The notes under the pieces: model-generated
Told to the model about the DNA's origin: nothing
The model's database searches: none
What the model saw: the letters and a program-made list of their open reading frames with translations, nothing else
Position numbers and translations under genes: made by a program
Part shown: positions 37,213 to 46,068 of the stretch, piece by piece
Layout of the letters: each line of letters opens with the position of its first letter
Numbering within the stretch: position 1 is the stretch's first letter
Source: Oceanicaulis sp. HTCC2633
Lineage (GTDB): Bacteria > Pseudomonadota > Alphaproteobacteria > Caulobacterales > Maricaulaceae
Assembly: GCF_000152745.1 (NCBI RefSeq)
Contig: NZ_CH672428.1
Coordinates: forward strand, 678,916 to 742,915
Reading direction: 5' to 3'
DNA: 64,000 bases

Positions 37213-37227
37213 TATAATAACGTTATT
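37213..37227 (+). promoter_or_regulatory. Promoter -10 and overlapping palindrome before second chemoreceptor
   Basis: A consensus TATAAT (37213-37218) overlaps the perfect 12-bp palindrome AATAACGTTATT (37216-37227), 40 bases before the start codon. The -35 region is weak, so an activator or repressor binding the palindrome is plausible. This AT-rich patch stands out in a GC-rich genome. Confidence 0.5.
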
Positions 37228-37266
37228 CGGAGCACTCTGGCGCAACTTGCATCGGGTACTAATGAT

Positions 37267-38670
37267 ATGAGCGAAGTGTCTGACTCCTTCTCTGCGGATG
37301 TGGCCGAAGCCTCCGCCAGAATTCGAGCCGACTTGGGTTCCCGCTTGGAATTTCTCGACTTTTCAGAGTCGGACCGTGAATCTCTGCGCCGGCTGAAACC
37401 CTTTATCGAGCAGATACTGCCGGGCGTGCTGGACCAGTTCTATGCCGATGTCCTCGACACGCCTGCAACCGCAGCTTTCTTTCCCACTGACGCCATTCGC
37501 CGCCATGCGCAGCAGAAGCAGTTCGAGCACTGGATGGAAATCTGCTCGGCCCGTTTTGCTCAGGACTACGTGACTTCGGTCTCCAGGATCGGGATGACCC
37601 ACGCCCGCCTTGAACTGGAGCAGCGCTGGTATTTCGCCGCCTACCAGAAAGTGATCAGCGGCGTGCTGTGCGCACTCAATCGCCTGCGCCTGAAAGAAGC
37701 CGGACTGATGCGCCGAGGCGTCATCGAGCGTCTCGACGCCGATATCCAGGCGCTGACCAAGGCGGCCTTCCTGGATATGGATCTGTGTCTGAGCACGATC
37801 GAGGCGGATATGCGCAATCGCCGGGACGCCGAACGTCGACGGCTGGCGAACGATTTCGAGCGGTCTGTCTCCACGATCGTCCGAACCGTCTCGAGCGCGG
37901 CTGCAGAACTCTCCGAGACAGCCCGCTCCATGTCCCATACCGCCCAATCGGCCTCGTCCCGCTCGGAGACCGTCGCCGCCGCTGCAGAAGAGGCGAATGT
38001 CACAGCGCAAATAGTGGCCCAGGCCGCATCCGAGCTCGACGGCGCCATTCAGATGATCGCGCAGAATGTGACTCTGTCCTCCGAAACCGCCAGCGGCGCG
38101 CATGCGGAAGCCGAAGAGACGAGCGAAACCATGGCCCAGCTGAGCGCTGCGGCGGATACGATCGGTGAGATCATCTCGCTCATCGAAACCGTGGCGGACC
38201 AGACCAATCTTCTGGCGCTGAACGCCACCATCGAGGCTGCGCGCGCCGGTGAAGCGGGCAAGGGTTTCGCCGTCGTCGCAAGCGAGGTCAAGGCGCTGGC
38301 AAGCCAGACCGCCCAGGCCACCGATCAGATTTCACAGCAAGTTTCCCATATCCAGAGCGTGGTCGCGCGGGCTGTGAGCGCCATCCAGGCCGTCACCCGC
38401 TCGATCCAGCAGGTCAATGAGGTGAGCACCACCATTTCAAGCGCCGTGGAAGAACAAAGCGCAGCTACAGCCGAGATCAGCCGCACCACGGATCAGACGG
38501 CCCGAAGCGCCGGTTCGGTGTCCGAGGAGATCCTGCTGGTCCAGACTGGCGCCGAGGAGACCAGCACGGCGGCGCACTCCGTCGTTCAGGCCTCTGATTC
38601 GCTTGGAAAGCTGGCCAGCCAGCTTCAGAGCGACATGACCGAATTCCTGGCCAAGCTGAACGCCGCCTAG
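37267..38670 (+). CDS. Globin-coupled soluble chemoreceptor (second of tandem pair)
   Basis: 467 residues, soluble. Protoglobin domain with [21 protein letters not shown] (His112 as probable proximal haem ligand) and methyl-accepting domain with [28 protein letters not shown]. Paralogue of the previous gene: the signalling domains are closely alike while globin domains differ. Start ATG 37267 (MSEVSDSF). Ends LNAA. The stop interleaves with the xseA stop (CTAG). Confidence 0.93.
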   Translation: MSEVSDSFSADVAEASARIRADLGSRLEFLDFSESDRESLRRLKPFIEQILPGVLDQFYADVLDTPATAAFFPTDAIRRHAQQKQFEHWMEICSARFAQDYVTSVSRIGMTHARLELEQRWYFAAYQKVISGVLCALNRLRLKEAGLMRRGVIERLDADIQALTKAAFLDMDLCLSTIEADMRNRRDAERRRLANDFERSVSTIVRTVSSAAAELSETARSMSHTAQSASSRSETVAAAAEEANVTAQIVAQAASELDGAIQMIAQNVTLSSETASGAHAEAEETSETMAQLSAAADTIGEIISLIETVADQTNLLALNATIEAARAGEAGKGFAVVASEVKALASQTAQATDQISQQVSHIQSVVARAVSAIQAVTRSIQQVNEVSTTISSAVEEQSAATAEISRTTDQTARSAGSVSEEILLVQTGAEETSTAAHSVVQASDSLGKLASQLQSDMTEFLAKLNAA

Positions 38671-40121
38671 AACAGGCTGCCCTGATCCGGACTGGACGGT
38701 TTCTTTCGGGATTTCGTCGCGGATTTTGGACGCGCAGCAGGCTTGGAAGCGCTGGAGGGCGAGGCCGAAGATGCGCCGTCAACGATGGCCCCCCTCGTCG
38801 TGTCCTCAAATACCAGCGTCACCGCCTGACCGGAGGTCAAGGCCGCGCCCTGGCGCACCAGCGCGCCGGACTCATCCTTCACCAGAGCAAACCCGCGCCT
38901 GAGCACCGATTTGTGCGAGAGCGCCTCGAGTCGCGCGCCCAGAGATCCGAGCGTCCGGGCCTGATCACCGAGTTCCCGGCGAAACGCCTGTTCCAGCCGG
39001 GCGCCGGACTGCTGGAATCGATCGCCCTTGATCGCCAGATCGCGCCTGAGGGCCGTGGGCCGCATCTGGAGCGCCGCCGCCTGCAATCGGGTCTGCTTGC
39101 GCTCCAGACCCGACTGAGCCGCGCCATTGAGCCGGCTGGCGATGAAGTCGAGCTTTTGGTTGTTCTCATTGAGTGTGGCCCGAGGGCTGGGCAGGCCGCG
39201 AGAAGCGGATTTCAGATCCGCCGCCTTGCGATCAAGACCGCGCACCAGGGCGCTCATCAGCCGGGCGGTGGTTGTGGAGATGCGTTCAACCAGTTCGCGC
39301 CGGACCGGCACGGCGATCTCGGCCGCGCCTGTCGGCGTGGGCGCGCGACGGTCCGAGGCGTAATCGATCAGCGTGGTGTCGGTTTCATGCCCAACCGCTG
39401 AAATCAGCGGAATGCGAGAGGCAGCGGCGGCGCGCACGACGCGCTCTTCGTTGAAGCACCACAAATCCTCGATCGAACCGCCGCCTCGCGCCACAATCAG
39501 AACGTCGGGAACTGGCACTGGCCCGCCCGGCTCAATCGCGTTGAAACCCTCGATCGCATGGGCGATCTGATCCGCCGCCTTCTCGCCCTGCACCAGGACG
39601 GGCCAGAGCAGAACATGGACCGGGAAGCGGTCTTCCAGACGATGCAGAATATCGCGGATCACCGCCCCTGTCGGAGAGGTCACGACCCCGATCACGCGCG
39701 GCAGGAAGGGCAGTGCGCGCTTTCCATCAGGAGAGAACAGGCCTTCGGCCGCGAGCGCCTTCTTGCGCGCTTCCAGAAGCGCCATAAGCGCTCCTTCGCC
39801 CGCCGGCTCCATCCGCTCGATGATCATCTGGTATTTCGAGCGCCCGGGGAAGGTCGACAGACGCCCCTCGGCGATCACCTCCAACCCTTCCTCTGGCCGG
39901 AAATTGAGATGAGCGGCGACGCCTTTCCACATCACCCCGTCTATGACCGCCTTGTCGTCCTTCATGTCGAGATAGACATGGCCGGACTTGGCGACGGTCA
40001 CGCGGCCCAGCTCCCCCCTCACACGCACATGGTCATAGGCCTGCTCGACCGTCCGCTTGAGAGCGTTGGAGAGTTCGGAAACCGTATATTCGGGCGTGTT
40101 GGAAGCGCTGGCGTCTGTCAT
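38667..40121 (-). CDS. xseA: Exodeoxyribonuclease VII large subunit
   Basis: 484 residues. N-terminal OB-fold ([28 protein letters not shown]), catalytic region [25 protein letters not shown] and [28 protein letters not shown] long helical part follows, with a Ser/Lys-rich tail. It degrades single-stranded DNA with XseB, which is not in the window. Confidence 0.96.
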   Translation of the reverse strand: MTDASASNTPEYTVSELSNALKRTVEQAYDHVRVRGELGRVTVAKSGHVYLDMKDDKAVIDGVMWKGVAAHLNFRPEEGLEVIAEGRLSTFPGRSKYQMIIERMEPAGEGALMALLEARKKALAAEGLFSPDGKRALPFLPRVIGVVTSPTGAVIRDILHRLEDRFPVHVLLWPVLVQGEKAADQIAHAIEGFNAIEPGGPVPVPDVLIVARGGGSIEDLWCFNEERVVRAAAASRIPLISAVGHETDTTLIDYASDRRAPTPTGAAEIAVPVRRELVERISTTTARLMSALVRGLDRKAADLKSASRGLPSPRATLNENNQKLDFIASRLNGAAQSGLERKQTRLQAAALQMRPTALRRDLAIKGDRFQQSGARLEQAFRRELGDQARTLGSLGARLEALSHKSVLRRGFALVKDESGALVRQGAALTSGQAVTLVFEDTTRGAIVDGASSASPSSASKPAARPKSATKSRKKPSSPDQGSLF

Positions 40122-40249
40122 CCCGTCACCCTAGCCGCGGATTCGGATTGCGTGTACCGCTCAGGCGCCGTTGACCTGCGCGCCCGTCGGGGCCATTCAG
40201 CTGTCGCAGACCTTCTGACTTCTCGCTTTCAGGACCACAAGGGCGGACC

Positions 40250-41542
40250 ATGAACATTCTCATCATCGGATCGGGCGGCCGCGAGCATGCCCTTGCCTGG
40301 AAGATTTCCCAAAGCCCGCTGGTGGACACCATCTGGTCTGCGCCCGGCTCGCCGGCCATGGACCAGTTCGGTCCCTGCTTCGACGTGCAGCCTGATGATG
40401 TGGAGAAGCTCGAACAGCTCGTCCTGCAGCTAGAACCCGATCTCATCGTCATTGGTCCTGAAGTCCCCCTCGCGCTCGGCGCCGCGGATCGTTTGCGCGC
40501 ACGCGGCTTTGACGTGTTCGGCCCGAACAGGGAGCCGGCCCAGCTTGAAGCCTCCAAAGGCTTCTCCAAGGATCTGATGGCCAAGCTGGGCGTGCCGACC
40601 GCCCGCTATGGCCGCTTCACCGAGGTCGACAAGGCCAAGGCGTTTCTCGACACGCTGGAGGCGCCCTATGTGCTCAAGGCGGACGGTCTGGCCGCAGGCA
40701 AGGGCGTCGTCATCGCCCCTACCCTGGACGAGGCCAAGGCGGAAGCCGAGGAGATGCTGTCGGGCAAGTTCGGCGATGCTTCGGCAGAACTGGTCATTGA
40801 AGAATTCATGCATGGCGAGGAGGCCAGCGTCTTCGTCCTCACCGACGGGGTGAACCGCATCACCCTGCCCGCCTGCCAGGATCACAAGCGGCTTCGGGAC
40901 AATGACGAAGGTCCCAACACCGGCGGCATGGGCGCCTATTGTCCCGCTCCCGTGATGACGCCTGCGCTCATGGCCGAGGTGGATGAAAAGATCGCCGCGC
41001 CGATGATCAATGGCCTGAATGAGGCCGGCCATCCCTATCAGGGCGTTCTTTACATAGGCCTCATGATGACCTCGGAGGGGCCGAAAGTCGTCGAGTTCAA
41101 TGTGCGTTTTGGCGACCCTGAATGTCAGGTGCTCATGGCGTCCATGCTCGACGATATCGTGCCCGTGCTGCTGGCTTGCGCCACGGGCGGCATGCCAGCG
41201 CGGGATTTCGCACAATTGCTGCCAACTGTGGACCAGGCCCGTCCGTCAGCCACCGTCGTGATGGCGACCCGGGGCTATCCGGGCCATTACCACAAGGGCT
41301 CGGTCATCTCGAACGTCAAGGAGGCCGGAGAGGTCGAAGGCGTCACCATTTTCCACGCCGGGACCGGGACCAATGAAGTCGGCGAGCTTGTGGCCAATGG
41401 CGGTCGGGTGCTGAACGTCACCGCTGTCGGCGATGACCTCAAACAGGCCGTGGAGCGCTGCTACACCGCGGTGGACATGATCGACTGGCCCGAGGGCGTC
41501 TGCCGCCGCGACATCGCCTGGCGCGCCCTGGCGCGAGATTGA
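40250..41542 (+). CDS. purD: Phosphoribosylamine--glycine ligase
   Basis: Second step of purine synthesis (GAR synthetase). 430 residues, ATP-grasp: MNILIIGSGGREHALAWK, KADGLAAGKGVVIA, EEFMHGEEASVFVL, NTGGMGAYCPAPVM and EFNVRFGDPECQ. Start at ATG 40250 after AAGGGCGG. Divergent from xseA. Confidence 0.97.
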   Translation: MNILIIGSGGREHALAWKISQSPLVDTIWSAPGSPAMDQFGPCFDVQPDDVEKLEQLVLQLEPDLIVIGPEVPLALGAADRLRARGFDVFGPNREPAQLEASKGFSKDLMAKLGVPTARYGRFTEVDKAKAFLDTLEAPYVLKADGLAAGKGVVIAPTLDEAKAEAEEMLSGKFGDASAELVIEEFMHGEEASVFVLTDGVNRITLPACQDHKRLRDNDEGPNTGGMGAYCPAPVMTPALMAEVDEKIAAPMINGLNEAGHPYQGVLYIGLMMTSEGPKVVEFNVRFGDPECQVLMASMLDDIVPVLLACATGGMPARDFAQLLPTVDQARPSATVVMATRGYPGHYHKGSVISNVKEAGEVEGVTIFHAGTGTNEVGELVANGGRVLNVTAVGDDLKQAVERCYTAVDMIDWPEGVCRRDIAWRALARD

Positions 41543-41641
41543 TGCGGACCGCGCACACTCTTTTTTTGTGACAGTCTTGTAACGGCTCCGAACGGACCTA
41601 CTTACAGTGTGGTTATGCCTTTATAACTCACTGGACGCCTC

Positions 41642-42037
41642 ATGCGCATTCTCGAAGAAGGACAGGGTCGGGTCATACTTGATGTGGGGGACGCCTTCAC
41701 GGCTGAGGCCGCTCAAAGCTTCCTTCAATTCATGCAGACCTGCCCCTATCGCAACCGCATTCGCCTGCTTGTCCTGCCAGGCCTCTCAAAGTCGCATCTG
41801 GACGAGGCTGACGCGATCGCGTTCGGGCGTGCTATTTCCGCCTGCCTGAGCGGCGGGTCGGGGCGGATTGCGGTCGTTTACGACCCCGCCTCCGAGCGCC
41901 AGGAGCTGGAATACACCCTGATCGACACAACAATCAGTCTGAATCACCGGCTGATCGCGCAATTTCGCGACATCGACGAGGCCAAGTCCTGGCTGGACTG
42001 GGACCTCGCGATATCCGAACGCAAGCAGACCGGTTAG
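41642..42037 (+). CDS. Small STAS/SpoIIAA-like protein, unknown function
   Basis: 131 residues, cytoplasmic. The pattern VILDVGDAFTAEAAQSFLQFM, RLLVLPGL, RIAVVYDP and the ending AQFRDIDEAKSWL resemble the SpoIIAA-like/STAS fold, whose last motif is a typical F.d...A..WL. A partner anti-sigma or kinase is not adjacent. Its stop interleaves with that of the opposing protease gene (TTAG). Function is not assigned. Confidence 0.7.
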   Translation: MRILEEGQGRVILDVGDAFTAEAAQSFLQFMQTCPYRNRIRLLVLPGLSKSHLDEADAIAFGRAISACLSGGSGRIAVVYDPASERQELEYTLIDTTISLNHRLIAQFRDIDEAKSWLDWDLAISERKQTG

Positions 42038-43422
42038 AGAGACAGCGTCCGTGAGAAGCGTTCGCCCCGCCGTTCGATTTCCATCGGCCAGCTGTCCGCG
42101 CCCTCTTTCTCTCGCAGAATGCGGTTGAGATCGACCAGATTGTCCACGCGCTCATCCTGAATGGACAGGATGCGGTCGCCGGGCTGGAAACCGAAATAGG
42201 CGGCGGCGGAGCGGCGCGCGACCGAAGACACCAGAACCCCGTTCATGAAGGGGTCGATGCCGTTCTCTTCGTTGAAGGCCGGGCTGAGCTGAACCAGCTC
42301 GGCGCCATGAAGCGGGTTCTCGCCCGTGATCTCCATGCGCGCGCCCTCAATCGCGCCTGGCGCAGGTTCCGCATCCACGCGCAAGACACGCTCACGCCCG
42401 TCCCTCAGAACCGAAAGCTCTGCAGTGTCGCCAATCATGCGCGTGGCGAAGCGGAAACGGGCGCCCACCTCATCATTCACTTCCACGCCATCAACGGCCA
42501 CCACCACATCCCCCTGCTGGAGACCGGCCCGGTCCGCGGCCCCGCCCTGCCAGATATCGGCGACAATCGCTCCACGCGGGCGGTCCAGCCCCAGGGAGCT
42601 CGCCAGGTCCTGGGTGACCGGCTGCAGGCGCGCCCCCAGCCAGGGGCGGATGATCTCGCCATCCTGAAGCGCGGCCTCGACGACCGTGCGCACCATTTCA
42701 GACGGAATGGCGAAGCCGATGCCGTTTGATCCGCCCGAGCGCGAAAAGATCGCCGTGTTCACGCCGATCAGCTGTCCGTCCATATCCACAAGCGCGCCGC
42801 CGGAATTGCCCGGGTTCACGGCTGCATCGGTCTGGATGAAGAAGGCATAGTCTGAAATGCCGACATCGGTTCGGGCCAACGCCGACACAATGCCGGAGGT
42901 GACGGTCTGGCCCACGCCAAACGGATTGCCGATGGCCAGCACCAGATCGCCAACCTCGCTGTCGCCCGCCTCATCGAACGGCAGGACCGGCAGTGCTTCG
43001 TTCGTGTCGATTTTCAGAACTGCGAGATCGGTGCGCTCATCCGCCAGGAGCAGCTCCGCCTCGAACTCCCTGCGGTCGGACAGGACGACGCGCAGATCCT
43101 GTGCGCCCTGCACGACGTGATTGTTGGTGACGATGACGCCGGTGGAATCCACGATCACGCCGGAGCCCAGCGAGTTCACCTCGCGCTCTCGCACCTGCGG
43201 TCCGAAAAAACGCTCAAAAAAGGGATCGCCTGCGAATGGGGTGCGTTGAGCAATCACGCGACGCGAATAGACATTCACCACAGCCGGCGCCGCCTCCCGC
43301 ACAACAGGGGCGAAGGAGAGCTGAACCTGAGCCTGTGTTTCAGGGACCGCCCGCTCCTGCGCCGCTCCCGGAGCGACAAGGGCCACACTGGTCAACAGCG
43401 CAAGCGACAGGGTTCGGATCAT
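42034..43422 (-). CDS. Periplasmic Do-like serine protease (DegP/DegQ/HtrA family)
   Basis: 462 residues from ATG 43422. A signal peptide (MIRTLSLALLTSVALVAPGA-AQ) precedes a trypsin-like domain with catalytic triad His102 (TNNHVVQ), Asp132 (ERTDLAVLKI) and Ser207 (NPGNSGGAL). Two PDZ domains follow (AGLQQGDVVVAVDGVEV and FQPGDRILSIQDERV). Envelope stress protease and chaperone. A frame extending to 43632 lies over an intergenic region and is not used. Confidence 0.95.
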   Translation of the reverse strand: MIRTLSLALLTSVALVAPGAAQERAVPETQAQVQLSFAPVVREAAPAVVNVYSRRVIAQRTPFAGDPFFERFFGPQVREREVNSLGSGVIVDSTGVIVTNNHVVQGAQDLRVVLSDRREFEAELLLADERTDLAVLKIDTNEALPVLPFDEAGDSEVGDLVLAIGNPFGVGQTVTSGIVSALARTDVGISDYAFFIQTDAAVNPGNSGGALVDMDGQLIGVNTAIFSRSGGSNGIGFAIPSEMVRTVVEAALQDGEIIRPWLGARLQPVTQDLASSLGLDRPRGAIVADIWQGGAADRAGLQQGDVVVAVDGVEVNDEVGARFRFATRMIGDTAELSVLRDGRERVLRVDAEPAPGAIEGARMEITGENPLHGAELVQLSPAFNEENGIDPFMNGVLVSSVARRSAAAYFGFQPGDRILSIQDERVDNLVDLNRILREKEGADSWPMEIERRGERFSRTLSL

Positions 43423-43582
43423 GGAGCAATCTCCTCGGGCTAAGCCAGCAAACACGAAAATATTGATAGGCCGATGTAAGATCAGGCAAGCGGCCTGAAC
43501 AGGGGCTGAGCGATTACGGTTTCGCAAGATCGTCGCGGCGTTCGCTCTCAAACGGGATATACTGCCCCCAGGGGGATGCATC

Positions 43583-44089
43583 ATGCGCAAACAGATCGAG
43601 ACCTTCATCTTCAGACGCGGCAAGGGCGACAAGGCTCTGGAGAAGATCCAGTCCCGCGCCGAGAAAGCCTATGCGCCGCTTTACAAGGACGGCCGGACCA
43701 AAGCGCTCGACCGGGCGGAAGAGCTGGCCCATCAGCGGGTGGAGGAAGCATCCGAGCGTACCGAGGCGGAGTTCGAGCAGGATGAAGCCAAGGTCGAGGC
43801 CAATTTCTGGCCGAAGGTCCAGCGTGTGGCGCGCCAGATCCCGTTCCTGGAGGATCTGGTCGCCGCCTATTACGCCATGCGCGATCCTGAGACGCCCTTG
43901 CAGGCCCGCGCCGCCCTCGCCTTCGGCCTGCTCTACTTCCTGTGGATCGTCGACATCATTCCCGATTTTCTGGGACTCGTCGGCTATGCCGATGACGGCA
44001 CAGTGCTGACGACCATCATCCTGCAAGTTGGCGGCGCCATTACCGATAAGCACCGCGCCAAGGCCCGCAAGGCGCTTGGCGGCGATTAG
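43583..44089 (+). CDS. DUF1232 (YkvA-type) membrane protein
   Basis: 168 residues. An N-terminal charged, helical half (coiled-coil-like, EEASERTEAEFEQDEAKVEA) then the DUF1232 core LYFLWIVDIIPDFLGLVGYADDGTVL, which carries one or two membrane helices. Function unknown. GGGGG upstream is the ribosome site. Its stop lies 6 bases before the opposing WYL gene stop. Confidence 0.88.
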   Translation: MRKQIETFIFRRGKGDKALEKIQSRAEKAYAPLYKDGRTKALDRAEELAHQRVEEASERTEAEFEQDEAKVEANFWPKVQRVARQIPFLEDLVAAYYAMRDPETPLQARAALAFGLLYFLWIVDIIPDFLGLVGYADDGTVLTTIILQVGGAITDKHRAKARKALGGD

Positions 44090-44095
44090 CCGACC

Positions 44096-44830
44096 TCAGG
44101 CGAGCAGACCGCCTTCAGTCCAGATATGCTCGAATTGCGATTTGGGCCGAAGCGTGAAGCGTGCGCCGGTCAGCCGCGCCTCCCGGATCCGGTCACATCT
44201 CAGCGTCCGCGGCTCGCCCCTGAGATGATCAAAGGCGATGACATACCAGACCGGGTATTTCAGCAGCAGGTAATGCGGCTCGATCCGCCGCTCTGTGACC
44301 ATCAGGTCCTCGCGCTGATAGCAGATATCGAGGACTTCCTTGTCGATGAACGCCTGGTGCAAAGCCTTCACCACTGGATCGGGCGGCAAAGACGCGCTCG
44401 CCTGTACAAAAGTGGACGAGGTGACGCCGACGAGAATTCTCGATTTCAGCGCCTCCACCCTCTCGCGCTTCTCTGGCGAGAAGGAAGCGATCAGCTGGCG
44501 TCGGACCGCGTCCAGGCTGGCCAGGAAGATCGGCGATCCTAATTGCTGCGCCACCTCGATGCCGATGAGCAGATCCACCGCCTCTGCATAAGCGAGGTTC
44601 AGTCGTCCGACGCCCCAGCGGCGATCCAGTCGCACGCCGCCTCCGCGTCCGCGATCAGTCTCGATCGGCAGCCCCTGCTCGCGCAACAACGCCAGGTCCC
44701 GCGTCAGGGTGCGCTCGCTGACCCCATGGGTCTTGGCCAAATCCTTGATGACGCAAAACGGCTCAGCCTTCAGCTGCGCCGTGAGCCTTTCAAGCCGCTG
44801 CATTCTGGTGGACGCGTCTGATCTCGTCAT
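44096..44830 (-). CDS. WYL-domain transcriptional regulator (YafY type)
   Basis: 244 residues. N-terminal winged helix (RLERLTAQLKA, THGVSERTLTRDLALLREQGLP) and C-terminal WYL domain (VTERRIEPHYLLLKYPVWYVIAFDHLRGEPRTLRCDRI as separate motifs). Many such regulators bind ligands or nucleic acid through WYL. Divergent from a VOC-family gene, sharing a palindromic site 5 bases from its own start, so self-regulation is likely. Confidence 0.9.
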   Translation of the reverse strand: MTRSDASTRMQRLERLTAQLKAEPFCVIKDLAKTHGVSERTLTRDLALLREQGLPIETDRGRGGGVRLDRRWGVGRLNLAYAEAVDLLIGIEVAQQLGSPIFLASLDAVRRQLIASFSPEKRERVEALKSRILVGVTSSTFVQASASLPPDPVVKALHQAFIDKEVLDICYQREDLMVTERRIEPHYLLLKYPVWYVIAFDHLRGEPRTLRCDRIREARLTGARFTLRPKSQFEHIWTEGGLLA

Positions 44831-44834
44831 TCAC

Positions 44835-44863
44835 CAAATACGACATAAAATGTCATATTTGGA
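44835..44863. promoter_or_regulatory. 29-bp palindromic operator between WYL regulator and VOC gene
   Basis: CCAAATACGACAT - AAA - ATGTCATATTTGG: 13-bp arms with one mismatch. It is AT-rich within a GC-rich region and sits 5 bases before the regulator start and 47 before the VOC start, an ideal place for shared control. Confidence 0.8.
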
Positions 44864-44910
44864 AATAACCTTGTCTCTCAACGTCACAGACGCACTCAGG
44901 AGAGACAGAC

Positions 44911-45267
44911 GTGCAAATGAATTATTTCGTCGCCGGTACGAACAATATGGAGGCTGCAATCCGCTTCTACGACCAGCTCTTCAGCCATTTCGGCATCGTA
45001 CAGGCCGCACAGACCGACCGGATGTCCTACTGGCTGGGCGACGGGTTCGCTTTTGCGGTGGCGGCCCCCTTTGATGGGAAGCCAGCGACACACGGCAACG
45101 GAACAATGATCGGTTTTCATGTCGGCGCGCCCGAGCAGGTCGACGCGATCTACAGGAGAGTTCTCGAACTGGGCGGGACGGATGAGGGAAAGCCGGGACA
45201 ACGCGGCCCCTATTACTCCGCCTATGTGCGCGATCTCGATGGCAACAAGATCTGTTTCAACGCCTAG
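44911..45267 (+). CDS. VOC (glyoxalase-like) family protein under WYL control
   Basis: 118 residues starting at GTG 44911, with AGGAGA at ideal distance; ATG 44917 would be too far. VOC fold: YFVAGTNNMEAAIRFYDQLFSHFG, AFAVAAPFDGKPA, GFHVGAPEQVDAIYRRVLELGG and YVRDLDGNKICF, with potential metal ligand Glu/His residues not clearly conserved. Substrate unknown. A strong terminator follows. Confidence 0.88.
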   Translation: MQMNYFVAGTNNMEAAIRFYDQLFSHFGIVQAAQTDRMSYWLGDGFAFAVAAPFDGKPATHGNGTMIGFHVGAPEQVDAIYRRVLELGGTDEGKPGQRGPYYSAYVRDLDGNKICFNA

Positions 45268-45292
45268 AGGCGCTTAGTCCCGCGCAAACGAA

Positions 45293-45322
45293 AAGGGCCG
45301 CATCCCGAAGGATGCGGCCCTT
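45293..45322. terminator. Terminator of the ribosomal superoperon (bidirectional)
   Basis: 13-bp stem AAGGGCCGCATCC / GGATGCGGCCCTT with a CGAA (minus: TTCG) tetraloop, followed on the minus strand by TTTTCGTTTG. It lies 25 bases after rplQ and also ends the VOC transcript. Confidence 0.9.
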
Positions 45323-45346
45323 GTCTCGTTCGAAAGTGCGAAGACC

Positions 45347-45766
45347 TTAGTCTTCAGCGCCCTCGACAGCCTCCTCACGCGCACGATCGGCGGCGCCTTT
45401 GGCTTCGGGATCGCGATCAACCAGCTCGATCACAGCCATCGGCGCGTTGTCGCCATGACGGAAACCGGCTTTCAGAACGCGGGTGTAACCACCATTGCGT
45501 TCTTCGTAGCGCGGGCCGAGGGTTTCAAACAGCTTGGCCACCTGATCCTTGTTGCGGATCTTGGAGATCGCCTGACGGCGAGCATGCAGATCACCGCGTT
45601 TGGCCAGGGTGATGAGCTTGTCCATGATCGGCTTGAGCTCTTTGGCCTTCGGCAGGGTGGTGACGATTTGTTCGTGCTCGATCAGCGACGCGGCCATGTT
45701 GGCGAACATGGCGCGACGGTGAGTCGAGGTGCGGTTAAGCTTGCGGTGGGCGACGCCATGACGCAT
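45347..45766 (-). CDS. rplQ: 50S ribosomal protein L17
   Basis: 139 residues. [29 protein letters not shown] (in parts) and the [15 protein letters not shown] ending of L17, with a short acidic alphaproteobacterial tail. Last gene of the alpha operon, 47 bases after rpoA. Confidence 0.97.
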   Translation of the reverse strand: MRHGVAHRKLNRTSTHRRAMFANMAASLIEHEQIVTTLPKAKELKPIMDKLITLAKRGDLHARRQAISKIRNKDQVAKLFETLGPRYEERNGGYTRVLKAGFRHGDNAPMAVIELVDRDPEAKGAADRAREEAVEGAED

Positions 45767-45813
45767 CGGTTTTCTCCTTCAATCCCGGTTAGGGACGCCT
45801 CGCGGCGTTCCTC

Positions 45814-46068
45814 CTAGATTTGATCCTCATATTTCTTGGCGAGATCTTCGATGTTCTCCGGCGGCCAGTTCGGCGCGTCCATGCCCAGATGCAGACCCAT
45901 CTGTGCGAGAACTTCCTTGATCTCGTTGAGCGATTTGCGACCGAAGTTCGGGGTGCGGAGCATTTCCGCCTCGGACTTCTGAATGAGGTCGCCGATATAG
46001 ACGATGTTGTCGTTCTTCAGGCAGTTCGCCGAACGCACCGACAGCTCCAGCTCGTCCACCTTTTTCAG
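45814..46068 (-). CDS. rpoA: RNA polymerase alpha subunit, C-terminal domain (frame-shifted part of rpoA)
   Basis: 84 residues in the -1 frame relative to the N-terminal part, reading [52 protein letters not shown] and [18 protein letters not shown]. This is a complete, well-conserved alphaCTD, which binds UP elements and activators. The only in-frame start is GTG 46059, without a separate ribosome site. It belongs to the same gene as the next entry; one base appears to be missing at the join, at CTCTGAAAAAGG. Confidence 0.9.
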   Translation of the reverse strand: MKKVDELELSVRSANCLKNDNIVYIGDLIQKSEAEMLRTPNFGRKSLNEIKEVLAQMGLHLGMDAPNWPPENIEDLAKKYEDQI

